Shown here one piece after another: positions 17,107 to 25,227 of a stretch of 43,189 nt of DNA; positions within the stretch are counted from its first letter, which is position 1, and the number at the start of each line of letters is the position of its first letter. The notes beneath the pieces were generated by a model. That model saw only the letters and a list, made by a program, of their open reading frames with translations. It ran no database searches and was not told where the DNA came from. Source of the stretch: JAAYCB01 sp012744395 (GTDB lineage: Bacteria; Planctomycetota; Planctomycetia; Pirellulales; Thermoguttaceae); NCBI GenBank assembly GCA_028703175.1, contig JAQVNJ010000038.1, positions 1 through 43,189 of the forward strand, given 5' to 3'. The position numbers were made by a program, and so were the translations under genes.

Positions 17107-17135
17107 ATTATCGAGCGTGAACCGCCCTAGGTCAA
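17107..17135 (-). promoter_or_regulatory. Near-consensus promoter of the LRR-methyltransferase operon
   Basis: On the minus strand TTGACC (17135-17130) and GATAAT (17112-17107) are spaced by exactly 17 bases, each matching five of six consensus positions. Transcription would start near 17100, about 70 bases before the GTG. Confidence 0.65.
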
Positions 17136-17822
17136 ACGGGTGGAGGGCCGAGCGCCGGAATCCACCAGATTCCGATTTCTCTGGGCGTCTGTTCGCGAAG
17201 CCTGTCTTTCACGCTAAGTCCTTGGGGAATCGGTTGTTGCAGCAGAATTGCCCGGCTGCAAGCGGCGGTTTGCGGCCGTCCCCGCGGCCGCCTCCCGAAC
17301 GACCGCCAGGCAAGTCCGGCACGAACGGCCGGCCGGGGGAGGGCGCGTCTCGAGACGGATTTACGGGGCGGCGGCAAGCGGATCGCCTCCAACCGGCGCG
17401 GCCAATCCCACGTGTGAGGCTACCAAGTCAGCGGCGATCCTGGTATGCTTGAGGGATTGGCGACGATTCTTGGGATTGACCGGGAAAGTGTCCTCCACGA
17501 GTGCCAATCCGCCTGCTGAGAAGGTGACCACCAGCCGGGGCCGCCTGCCAAGGCGTTCTCGCGGTGACGGGCGGTGAACCGGCAGGCGACCAGGGCATTC
17601 CGTCTTATCCTCGCCAGGCGAGAGCGCCAGCGGCCACAGGGCCGGCACTCCCGTCCGCCGGCAAGGCAGGCGCGGCCGCTGCACGCCGCGGCTCCCAGCG
17701 CGGAGGCCGCCGCGCGGGATCGGGCGCTCTGCCAGTCGCTCGATTGACTGATGGGTCGCCGAATATCCGATCGATGCCGGAAAGCGTTTTCCTAATAGAG
17801 CGTTCGCAAAGGGATGCCACGA
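17136..17822. other. Long intergenic region before the lyase gene
   Basis: Beyond the minus-strand promoter I find no supported gene, RNA or repeat in this 690-base stretch. Several open frames exist on both strands but lack start signals and recognisable sequence. It must contain the promoter of the lyase gene; TTGACT at 17744 has no good -10 partner. Confidence 0.5.
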
Positions 17823-19277
17823 ATGTCCGAGACGATGATCAAGTTTGCCAGCGGAGAATACGTTCCTCTTGAGATGCACAAGGTGAAGGTGGTGCAGAAG
17901 CTGAACCTGCTGCCGATCGACCAGCGGTTGGCGGCGGTGGAGGGAGCAGGCTTCAACAGCTTTCTGCTGCAAAACCGGGACGTGTTTCTCGACATGCTGA
18001 CGGACAGCGGAACAAATGCGATGAGCGACCAGCAGATGGCGTCGATGCAGGTCGCCGACGACGCCTACGCCGGTTCGGAGTCGTTTGCCAGGCTCCAGGA
18101 GGCCGTGGCAGAGGTCTTCGGACAGAAGTACTTCCTGCCGGTGCACCAGGGCCGCGCCGCCGAGCACATCATCTCGCAGGCGTTCGTGAAGAACAACACC
18201 GTCGTGCCGATGAACTACCATTTCACCACGACCAAGGCGCACATCGAGTTGGCGGGCGGCAAGGTCGCGGAGATTTTCACCGACGAAGCCCTGAAGATCA
18301 AGAGCGATGCCCCATTCAAGGGCAACATCGACATCGCCAAGCTCCGCGCCTTGATCGCCAAGGTCGGCAGAGAGAACATCCCCTACATCCGCCTGGAGGC
18401 CGGCACCAACCTGATCGGCGGCCAGCCGTTTTCCATCGCCAACATGCGGGAAGTCCGCAAGGTGGCCGATGAACACGGGCTGATGATCGTGCTGGACCTG
18501 AGCCTGATCGGCGAGAACGTGTATTTTGTCAAGCTGCGCGAGGAGGAATTCATGGACAAGAGCATCCACGAAATCCTCCTGGCGATGTGCGAGCTGGCCG
18601 ACATCTGCTACTTCTCCAGCCGCAAGGTGAGTTGCACGCGGGGTGGCGGGATCGCCACGAACAACAAGGACCTGTATCTGGCGATGCGCGACATGGTCCC
18701 GCTGTTTGAGGGCTTCCTGACCTACGGCGGCATGTCGGTCCGCGAGATCGAGGCGATGGCCGTGGGATTGCGGGAGACGCTCGACGAGACGGTGATCAGC
18801 CATTCGCCGCAATTCATCAAGTTCCTGGTCGATGCGCTGGACAGCAAGGGGATCCCCGTGGTGACTCCGGCCGGTGGACTGGGCTGCCACCTCGATGCGA
18901 TGGGGTTCCTTCCCCATGTTCCCCAGACGAAATACCCCGCCGGGGCGCTGGCCGCAGCGCTCTATATCGTCTCCGGCGTGCGGGGCATGGAACGCGGCAC
19001 GATCTCGATGGATCGCGACGAGGATGGAAACGACGTGCCCTCCGACGTGGAGCTCTTGCGGCTGGCGTTCCCGCGCAGGGTGTTCACGCTGTCGCAGATC
19101 AAGTTCGTCGAAGACCGGGTCAACTGGTTGTATGAAAACCGCCAGCTGGTCGGCGGGCTGCAATTCGTCGAGGAGCCGAAGGTCCTGCGGTTCTTCCTCG
19201 GACGGCTCGCGCCGACCAGCGACTGGACGAGCCGCCTGATTGCCAGGTTCAAGGAGGATTTCGGCTCCAGTCTGTAG
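17823..19277 (+). CDS. Tyrosine phenol-lyase/tryptophanase family PLP enzyme
   Basis: This roughly 484-residue fold-type I PLP enzyme belongs to the beta-eliminating lyases that split tyrosine or tryptophan into phenol/indole, pyruvate and ammonia. Hallmarks are MLTDSGTNAMSDQQMASM, DDAYAGSESF, HQGRAAEHIISQ, NYHFTTTK and NLIGGQPFSIANMR. The PLP Lys is at about 268 (SSRKVSCTRGGG) and the C-terminal RLAFPRRVFT and VLRFF are present. GVRGMERGTIS resembles tyrosine phenol-lyase more than tryptophanase. However, the segment that reads DATR in both enzymes is DLSL here (Asp225 kept, Arg replaced by Leu), so substrate or reaction may differ. I prefer ATG at 17823, nine bases after AAAGGG; ATG at 17814 abuts that site. 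Its monocistronic position gives no further hint. Confidence 0.88.
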   Translation: MSETMIKFASGEYVPLEMHKVKVVQKLNLLPIDQRLAAVEGAGFNSFLLQNRDVFLDMLTDSGTNAMSDQQMASMQVADDAYAGSESFARLQEAVAEVFGQKYFLPVHQGRAAEHIISQAFVKNNTVVPMNYHFTTTKAHIELAGGKVAEIFTDEALKIKSDAPFKGNIDIAKLRALIAKVGRENIPYIRLEAGTNLIGGQPFSIANMREVRKVADEHGLMIVLDLSLIGENVYFVKLREEEFMDKSIHEILLAMCELADICYFSSRKVSCTRGGGIATNNKDLYLAMRDMVPLFEGFLTYGGMSVREIEAMAVGLRETLDETVISHSPQFIKFLVDALDSKGIPVVTPAGGLGCHLDAMGFLPHVPQTKYPAGALAAALYIVSGVRGMERGTISMDRDEDGNDVPSDVELLRLAFPRRVFTLSQIKFVEDRVNWLYENRQLVGGLQFVEEPKVLRFFLGRLAPTSDWTSRLIARFKEDFGSSL

Positions 19278-19278
19278 G

Positions 19279-19305
19279 GCAGGCGGCCGGAAGCCCGGCC
19301 GCTGC
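19279..19305 (+). terminator. GC-rich stem-loop at the 3' end of the lyase gene
   Basis: GCAGGCGGCCGG (19279-19290) pairs with CCGGCCGCTGC (19295-19305) with one bulged G and an AAGC loop, two bases after the stop. There is no clear T-tract. Confidence 0.5.
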
Positions 19306-19615
19306 GCGTCCCCAGCCGGTCGCGCGGACGATGACCAAGCAGCGCAATTTCTTACAACGCCCCTTGTCAAAAAAACGCGGATCCGAAACGATGGACAGAG
19401 GCGGCATCGTCTTGTGGACCGCTGCCGCCCCCGTGGCCACCTGGGACCTGGCGCAACTGATGAACCACCGCCGCCGCAGCCAGTTGCTCGACGAGACGGG
19501 CGGGCGCGTCGACGAGGGCGATGCCAGGCAGCCCTGCGGATGAGCCGGAGGCGCGGCGCGACGCCTGACCCAGTGGGCAACCGGCCCCACCCGTTCCGCT
19601 CCCGATCCCTCTCCC
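19306..19615. other. Intergenic region before miaB
   Basis: Nothing identifiable. A 70-codon plus-strand frame (19331-19543) has no ribosome-binding site and no recognisable sequence. Confidence 0.5.
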
Positions 19616-21022
19616 ATGCCAAGACGCTTCCACATCGAGACCGTCGGCTGCCAGATGAACGTGCTCGACAGCGAACTGGTCACCGCCAGTCTGCTGGCGG
19701 CGGGCTACGAGGCGGCGACAAGCCGGCGCGAGGCCGACATAATCCTGTTCAACACCTGTAGTGTCCGCCAGCACGCCGAGGACAAGATCTACAGCGCCTT
19801 GGGACGTCTGAAGCACCTCAAGGACCAGCATCCCCAGAAGGTCATCGCGGTCCTCGGTTGCATGGCCCAGAAGGACCAGGCGGGGATTTTCAAGCGGGCC
19901 CCGCACGTCGACCTGGTGGTTGGGCCAGGCCAGATCGGCCGGTTGCCCCTCCTCTTGGCCCAGGTGACCGCCGAGCGCCGGCCGCTCGTGGAGGTCAGCC
20001 TCGGCCGCCGCGCGGCCTCCCGCGCGGAGGTCGAGCAAAGCTTCGAGGCGTTCGACCCGATCCGCATCGTCCGGGCCAGGCACTCCGTCCACCAGGCGAT
20101 GGTCCGCGTGATGTTCGGCTGCGACCAATTCTGCACCTACTGCATCGTGCCCAGCGTCCGCGGCCCGGAGCAAAGCCGCCCGATCGAGCAGATTGAATCC
20201 GAGGTCCGCCAGTTGGCCGATCAGGGCTGCGTCGAGGTGACGCTGCTCGGCCAGACCGTCAACAGCTACCAGGCGATGGCCGACGGTAGGAGAGTCGGCC
20301 TGGCGGACCTGCTCGACCGGCTCGATTCCGTCGCGGGACTCCGGCGGATCAAGTTCGTCACCAACTTTCCGCGGGGCGTGGGCGACGACCTGCTCCAGGC
20401 GGTCCGCGATCTGCACAAGGTCGCCCCCTACCTGCATGTGCCGGCTCAGAGCGGCTCCAACGCGATCCTCAAGCGGATGAAGCGCGGCTACACCGTGGAG
20501 GAATACCGCCAGCTCCTGGAGAGAATCCGCGCAACGGTGCCCGGCGCCGCCGTGACGAGCGATTTCATTGTCGGTTTCTGCGGCGAGACGGAGCGGGACT
20601 TCGAGCAGACGGTGGACCTGGTGCGTTTCGGGCGTTTCAAGAACAGCTTCATTTTCAAGTACAGTCCGAGAACCGGCACCAAAGCCGACGAGCTTTTCGA
20701 CGACGACGTGCCCGAGGACGTCAAGCGGAGGCGGAACAACGAACTGCTTGCCGTGCAGAACGCGATCAGCCAGGAGGAGAACGAGCCGTTCGTCGGCCGC
20801 ACGGTCGAGATTCTCGTCGAGGGTCCGAGCAAGGCCGCCCAGCGGCACGCCGGGCAGGGCGCGTTCGTCCAATTGACGGGTCGAACGGCCTGCGACCGGA
20901 TCGTTGTCTTTGACGGCGCCCCGAGCCTCGCCGGCCGCATGCTCCAGGTTGAGATCGAGTCGGCCAATTCGTTCACCCTTTTCGCGCGCCCGGCCGGCAG
21001 GCCGGGCGCCGCTGGACGCTGA
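19616..21022 (+). CDS. miaB: tRNA-2-methylthio-N6-dimethylallyladenosine synthase
   Basis: MiaB is a radical-SAM methylthiotransferase that adds a methylthio group to i6A37 of tRNAs reading UNN codons. This 468-residue protein has the three-domain layout. The N-terminal UPF0004 domain has the auxiliary-cluster cysteines Cys12, Cys48 and Cys82 (ETVGCQMN, FNTCSVR, LGCMAQ). The radical-SAM core carries C169-x3-C173-x2-C176 in CDQFCTYC, and a C-terminal TRAM domain starts near residue 385 (FVGRTVEILVEG). The first line of the protein, HIETVGCQMNVLDSE, is characteristic of MiaB rather than RimO or MtaB. ATG at 19616 lacks an obvious Shine-Dalgarno. It is followed, after a 165-base gap, by glnE on the same strand. 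Confidence 0.95.
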   Translation: MPRRFHIETVGCQMNVLDSELVTASLLAAGYEAATSRREADIILFNTCSVRQHAEDKIYSALGRLKHLKDQHPQKVIAVLGCMAQKDQAGIFKRAPHVDLVVGPGQIGRLPLLLAQVTAERRPLVEVSLGRRAASRAEVEQSFEAFDPIRIVRARHSVHQAMVRVMFGCDQFCTYCIVPSVRGPEQSRPIEQIESEVRQLADQGCVEVTLLGQTVNSYQAMADGRRVGLADLLDRLDSVAGLRRIKFVTNFPRGVGDDLLQAVRDLHKVAPYLHVPAQSGSNAILKRMKRGYTVEEYRQLLERIRATVPGAAVTSDFIVGFCGETERDFEQTVDLVRFGRFKNSFIFKYSPRTGTKADELFDDDVPEDVKRRRNNELLAVQNAISQEENEPFVGRTVEILVEGPSKAAQRHAGQGAFVQLTGRTACDRIVVFDGAPSLAGRMLQVEIESANSFTLFARPAGRPGAAGR

Positions 21023-21119
21023 ATCCGCTGGCCGTTCCATTCCGCTTGCCAGAGCTCGGGCCGCCGCCCGCGGTCGCGGCTCGGATGGCCGCCTCGGCCC
21101 GAGCGGAGACTGGCCGTGA

Positions 21120-21148
21120 TTGTGGAAACCGCTGCTGGATGGCAAAAT
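21120..21148 (+). promoter_or_regulatory. Candidate glnE promoter
   Basis: TTGTGG (21120-21125) and CAAAAT (21143-21148) are spaced by 17 bases; initiation near 21155 would give a leader of about 33 bases. Confidence 0.3.
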
Positions 21149-21187
21149 CCATGCAGGCGGCGCCCCACACGAAGACTCGGCACGAAC

Positions 21188-24100
21188 ATGAAACCCGACC
21201 AACTGCGAAGCTACCTGGATGACTTTGGCCGGGCGGAAGCTTGGCTGCGCGACCTGAACCTGGCGAATCCGCGCCGCGCGCATGGCAACCTGCTGGGGCT
21301 GGCGACGAGCGGGATCACGCTTGACCTGATGGCGTCGCTCTGCGGCCAGCTCCACAAGCGCCTGCCCACGTGCGCCGATCCCGACATGGCGCTGAACAAC
21401 CTGGACCGGTTCGTCGCCGCCGCCCGCAACCCCCTGTCTCTGGGCGCCCTGTTCCAGCGCGATCCCGAGTCGCTCGCCACACTGCTCCAGATCTGCACGA
21501 CGAGCCAGCATCTGGCCGACTCGCTGGCGACCGACCCGGAGGCCTTCGACCTGTTGCGGCTGACCGAGGGCGAACCGGTGTCCAGGGACCGGTTGGTCCA
21601 GGACCTGCTGAGCGAGATCGACGCCCTCGAGCACGACCAGGCAGTGTCTCGCGCGGTGCGGCGATTCAAGCGCCGCGAGACCTTGCGAATCTCTTACGGC
21701 GACATCATTCGCGAGCAGCCGCTGAAGACAGTCACCGCGCAGATTTCGCACCTGGCCGACGCGGTTGTCGAGGCCGCCCTGAAGGCCGCCTGGCGGCGGA
21801 CAAGCCAGCGCCGGGGGATGCCGCTGGGCCCGAATGGCGGCCGCGCGCGATTCGTGGTCCTCGGGCTGGGGAAGCTGGGCGGAACGGAGCTGAACTATTC
21901 GAGCGACATCGATCTGATCTTCCTCTACGACGGCGAGGGGCGGACCGATCGGCCGCGAAGCATCAGCAACCGCGAGTTCTTCGAGTTGCTCGCGCGCGAA
22001 TTGGTCCGCGTGCTGACCGAGCAGACCGACATGGGATCGGCCTACCGGGTCGACCTCCGCCTCCGGCCCGAGGGGGAGCAGGGACCGATCGTGATCAGCG
22101 CCGACGGCGCGATGCGGTATTACGATCTCCGCGGACGGACCTGGGAACGCCAGGCGCTGATCAAGGCTCGGCCGGTGGCGGGGGATTTGCGCCTCGGCGA
22201 GGAATTCCTCGAGCAGTTGGCCCCGTGGATCTACCGCCGCTATCTGAACACTGCGGACATCAGCGGCATCAAGGCCCTCAAACGGCGGATCGAGCGCCGC
22301 GCCCAGCAGGAGGGGGGCGACCATCGCGATGTGAAGTGCGGGCACGGCGGGATTCGCGACATCGAGTTCGTGATCCAGTTCCTGCAACTCCTCCACGGCG
22401 CCGACCTGCCCGAAGTCCGCACCGGAAACACGCTCGAAGGCATCGCCCGGCTGGCCGAAGTCGGCTGCCTGACGGACCAGGAGAGCTCCCTGCTGGCAAA
22501 GAACTACGCGTTTCTGCGGAAGCTCGAACACCGCCTGCAAATCATGTTTGATCTGCAGACCCACACCGCCCCGGAGGAACCCGGCGAGGTGCGCAAACTG
22601 GCGCTGCGGATGGGCTACCGCGACTCGGCCGGCCGCACGGCGCTGGAGGCGTTCCAGAGAGACTACGACCGCAGCGCGGTGGTCAACCGGCGAATTCTCG
22701 ACCACCTGCTCCACGACGCGTTCCGCGGCGACACGCAGACCGCCGCCGAGGTCGACCTGGTTCTCGACCCAGCCCCCCCGGAGGACCGCGTCCGCGAAGT
22801 CTTGGGCAAATACCCTTTTCGCGACGTGAGAGTCGCCTACCGGAATCTGATGGCGCTGGCCGAAGAGCGGATCCGCTTCCTCTCGACGCGCCGCTGCCGC
22901 CATTTCCTGGCTTCCATCGCGCCCGACCTGCTGGCCGCCATCGCCACGACGCCCGATCCCGATTTCACCCTGATGAATCTCGGCAAGGTCGCCGACTCGC
23001 TGGGCGGCAAAGGCGTCTTGTGGGAGCTGTTCAGCTTCAATCCCCCCTCGCTTCAGCTCTACGTGCGGCTCTGTGCATACGCCCCATATCTGTGTGGAAT
23101 CCTGACGAGCAATCCGGGCATGATCGACGGGCTGATGGACAGCCTGGTGCTGGACCGCCTCCCCTCGCGGCAAGCCCTCCGCGACACGCTCTCGGGCCTT
23201 TGCCACCGGGCGGAGGACACCGCGCCGGTCCTGCACAGCTTCAAGAATGATCAGCAGCTTGGCGTGGGGGTCCGCGACGTGCTCGGCAAGGAGGAGATAT
23301 CGGCGATCACGGGCACACTCTCCGACATTGCCGAGGCGTGCCTGGAGCAGATCGCCGCCAGGGAATACGAGCGGCTCGCCAAGAAGTTCGGCCATCCGAC
23401 GCTCGCCTGCGGCGCGCGGCGGGGCGCGCGGTGCGAAATGGCGATTCTCGCCCTGGGCAAATTCGGCGGCCGGGAAATGAATTATCATAGCGACTTGGAC
23501 GTCGTTTTCCTCTATGAGGAAGAGGGGCAGACCGCGCACGCGGAGTTCGGCGGAAAAGAGACCACATCGAACCAGCATTTTTTCGGGGAGCTCGGCCAGC
23601 GAATCATCAAGGTCACCAGTCGGCTGAGCTCCCATGGCCGGCTTTACGAGATCGATGCCCGCCTGCGGCCGACCGGCAAGAGCGGGATGCTTGCCACCTC
23701 GCTTGTCGAGTTCGCGCGGTATTTCGCCTCGGGCGACGGCCAACTCTGGGAGCGCCAGGCGCTGACGAAAGCGCGGGTGGTCTGCACCTCGCCGGAGATG
23801 GCCGAGAAGACCGCCCGAGTCGCCGCCGCCGCCGCGTTCGACCGCCCCTTTACTCGGTCGGATGCGGAGGCGATCCGGCAAATGCGCCGCCGCATGGAAG
23901 GAACCGCCGCCGGCGCGAATCTGAAACGCGGCCCCGGCGGCATCGTCGACATTGAATTCCTTGTCCAGACGCTCCAGCTCAAATACGGCCGGGATGACGC
24001 CACGATACGAACGCCCAATACCCTCGAGGGGCTGCGGGCTCTGCATCGGGCGGGACTTCTTGCCGAGGACGACTGGCGCTTCTTCACCGAAAGCTACCAG

Positions 24101-24301
24101 TTCCTGCGGACGCTGGAAGGCCGCCTTCGGCTGATGAATATGACGGACCAGAGCCGGCTGCCCGAAGACCCGACCGAGCTGACAAAGCTTTCCCACCTGC
24201 TTCGCTGGCCCAGCGGCGGAGCGCTGCTGGTCGATTTCGAGCGCTGCCTGGCCGGCACCCGGGAACGCTTCGACCGGATATTCGATGCCCAGGCGGGCTA
24301 G
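21188..24301 (+). CDS. glnE: Bifunctional glutamine synthetase adenylyltransferase/deadenylase
   Basis: GlnE adds AMP to glutamine synthetase when nitrogen is plentiful and removes it when scarce, under control of P-II. The 1037-residue protein has two nucleotidyltransferase domains, each with an intact metal-binding motif. Near residues 226-248 is GLGKLGGTELNYSSDIDL, the removase half in E. coli, and near 754-776 is ALGKFGGREMNYHSDLDV, the transferase half. Each is followed by a helical GlnD-PII-type linker with the repeated signature GGIRDIEFVIQ or GGIVDIEFLVQ and NTLEGIARL or NTLEGLRAL. It is somewhat longer than the 946-residue E. coli protein. I chose ATG at 21188 over earlier in-frame starts because homology begins there. 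The convergent P-II gene downstream is the expected partner. Confidence 0.93.
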   Translation: MKPDQLRSYLDDFGRAEAWLRDLNLANPRRAHGNLLGLATSGITLDLMASLCGQLHKRLPTCADPDMALNNLDRFVAAARNPLSLGALFQRDPESLATLLQICTTSQHLADSLATDPEAFDLLRLTEGEPVSRDRLVQDLLSEIDALEHDQAVSRAVRRFKRRETLRISYGDIIREQPLKTVTAQISHLADAVVEAALKAAWRRTSQRRGMPLGPNGGRARFVVLGLGKLGGTELNYSSDIDLIFLYDGEGRTDRPRSISNREFFELLARELVRVLTEQTDMGSAYRVDLRLRPEGEQGPIVISADGAMRYYDLRGRTWERQALIKARPVAGDLRLGEEFLEQLAPWIYRRYLNTADISGIKALKRRIERRAQQEGGDHRDVKCGHGGIRDIEFVIQFLQLLHGADLPEVRTGNTLEGIARLAEVGCLTDQESSLLAKNYAFLRKLEHRLQIMFDLQTHTAPEEPGEVRKLALRMGYRDSAGRTALEAFQRDYDRSAVVNRRILDHLLHDAFRGDTQTAAEVDLVLDPAPPEDRVREVLGKYPFRDVRVAYRNLMALAEERIRFLSTRRCRHFLASIAPDLLAAIATTPDPDFTLMNLGKVADSLGGKGVLWELFSFNPPSLQLYVRLCAYAPYLCGILTSNPGMIDGLMDSLVLDRLPSRQALRDTLSGLCHRAEDTAPVLHSFKNDQQLGVGVRDVLGKEEISAITGTLSDIAEACLEQIAAREYERLAKKFGHPTLACGARRGARCEMAILALGKFGGREMNYHSDLDVVFLYEEEGQTAHAEFGGKETTSNQHFFGELGQRIIKVTSRLSSHGRLYEIDARLRPTGKSGMLATSLVEFARYFASGDGQLWERQALTKARVVCTSPEMAEKTARVAAAAAFDRPFTRSDAEAIRQMRRRMEGTAAGANLKRGPGGIVDIEFLVQTLQLKYGRDDATIRTPNTLEGLRALHRAGLLAEDDWRFFTESYQFLRTLEGRLRLMNMTDQSRLPEDPTELTKLSHLLRWPSGGALLVDFERCLAGTRERFDRIFDAQAG

Positions 24302-24325
24302 CCCGGCCGCCGGCTGAACGCCGGG
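24302..24325 (+). terminator. Weak GC stem-loop after glnE
   Basis: CCCGGC (24302-24307) can pair with GCCGGG (24320-24325) directly after the stop, with a 12-base loop. There is no T-tract. The remaining bases to the P-II stop show nothing. Confidence 0.3.
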
Positions 24326-24523
24326 ACGCCCAATCGAGTTGCCGCGCCATGAGAACAGGCCCCTGGGGGCGTGGCCGGCGCTGCCAGGCCAAATCGGGGA
24401 ATCGGCGGCGGAAACCCGGCCGGATCATTCCTCCACGGTCCGGCATCGACTGCGGCTGCGGAGCGACCGCCGCGGAATGCGGCCGGGGGCGGAATGAAGT
24501 CCGTTCTGCGAGAACCATCCGGC

Positions 24524-24847
24524 CTAGGCCAGGTCGATTTCGCGCCCGCCGGGGATTTCGGACGGGAGCACGAAGATCTTGCCGTCGCCCATCCGGCCGG
24601 TCCGCGCCACCTCGACGATCGTCCGCACAACCTCGTCCACCCGCAGATCATCGACCCAGAGCGCGATCTCGACTTTCGGCAGGAAGGCCGCTGAGTACTC
24701 GCTCCCCTTGTATTCGTCGAGATAGGACTTCTGCCTCCCGTACCCCTTTACCTCCGAAACACAGCACACCTCGAGCGGAGCGTGCTTGAGGTTTTCCAGC
24801 ACGCGCTCCACGAGGTACGGCTTGACGACGGCAATCACCTGCTTCAC
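24524..24847 (-). CDS. glnB: Nitrogen regulatory protein P-II
   Basis: P-II proteins are trimeric sensors of 2-oxoglutarate, ATP/ADP and glutamine status. This 107-residue protein opens KQVIAVVKPYLVERVLENL and has the T-loop signature SEVKGYGRQKSYLDEYKGSE with Tyr in YKGSEY, the position uridylylated in many bacteria. It also has the second P-II signature TGRMGDGKIFVLP. The start is GTG at 24847; no good Shine-Dalgarno sequence is visible, so the exact start is slightly uncertain. It faces glnE across 220 bases. P-II controls GlnE activity in proteobacteria, so the pair probably forms the glutamine synthetase control unit. glnB and glnK cannot be separated from sequence alone; no amtB transporter is adjacent, which favours glnB. 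Confidence 0.92.
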   Translation of the reverse strand: MKQVIAVVKPYLVERVLENLKHAPLEVCCVSEVKGYGRQKSYLDEYKGSEYSAAFLPKVEIALWVDDLRVDEVVRTIVEVARTGRMGDGKIFVLPSEIPGGREIDLA

Positions 24848-25227
24848 GAAAAGTCGCCGGAAGAAAATGGGAACCCGCCGGTTGCTGCGGCCTGCCCCGC
24901 GCCGGGCGAATCCTCGGCTCGATGACGACCAGTCTAGCTTGATCAAAGGCGGCTGAAAAGGCCGGCTCGCGCCGAGGAGAAGTGGCTGATCGCACTGGAA
25001 GACGCCTGCCACGCCCAGGGCGCCTCGCTCCACGGCAGGCCGATGGGAACCTGGCCAGGGATCGGCTGCTTCAGCTTCCAAGCCAGCCGACCCTTGCCGG
25101 CCATCGAAGGAGGCCTTCCAAAAGGTCTGGACGCACCCCAAGCAGCCTGCCAAGGCATGAGCCATCCGCGGCGCGGGGCCCCGCCGCCGTTGCGGCCGCG
25201 GCAACGGCCGGGAGAGCCGGCGGCGTC
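24848..25227. other. Intergenic region upstream of the P-II gene
   Basis: No supported gene. It holds the P-II promoter, which I could not identify, and at its right end the stem-loop that follows the Gfo/Idh gene. Confidence 0.5.
25186..25208 (-). terminator. Perfect 8-bp stem-loop after the exported Gfo/Idh gene
   Basis: GCCGTTGC (25186-25193) and GCAACGGC (25201-25208) pair perfectly around a 7-base loop, about 20 bases past the minus-strand stop. No T-tract follows. Confidence 0.45.

Noticed and set aside
19331..19543. A 70-codon frame between the lyase gene and miaB.
   Set aside because: No ribosome-binding site and no family sequence.
17361..19622. A 753-codon minus-strand open frame opposite the lyase gene.
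   Set aside because: Same GC-driven shadow; no start signal or recognisable domain.
19367..24196. A 1609-codon open frame on the minus strand opposite miaB and glnE.
   Set aside because: It is antisense to two certain genes and lacks family sequence; high GC leaves few stops opposite real codons.
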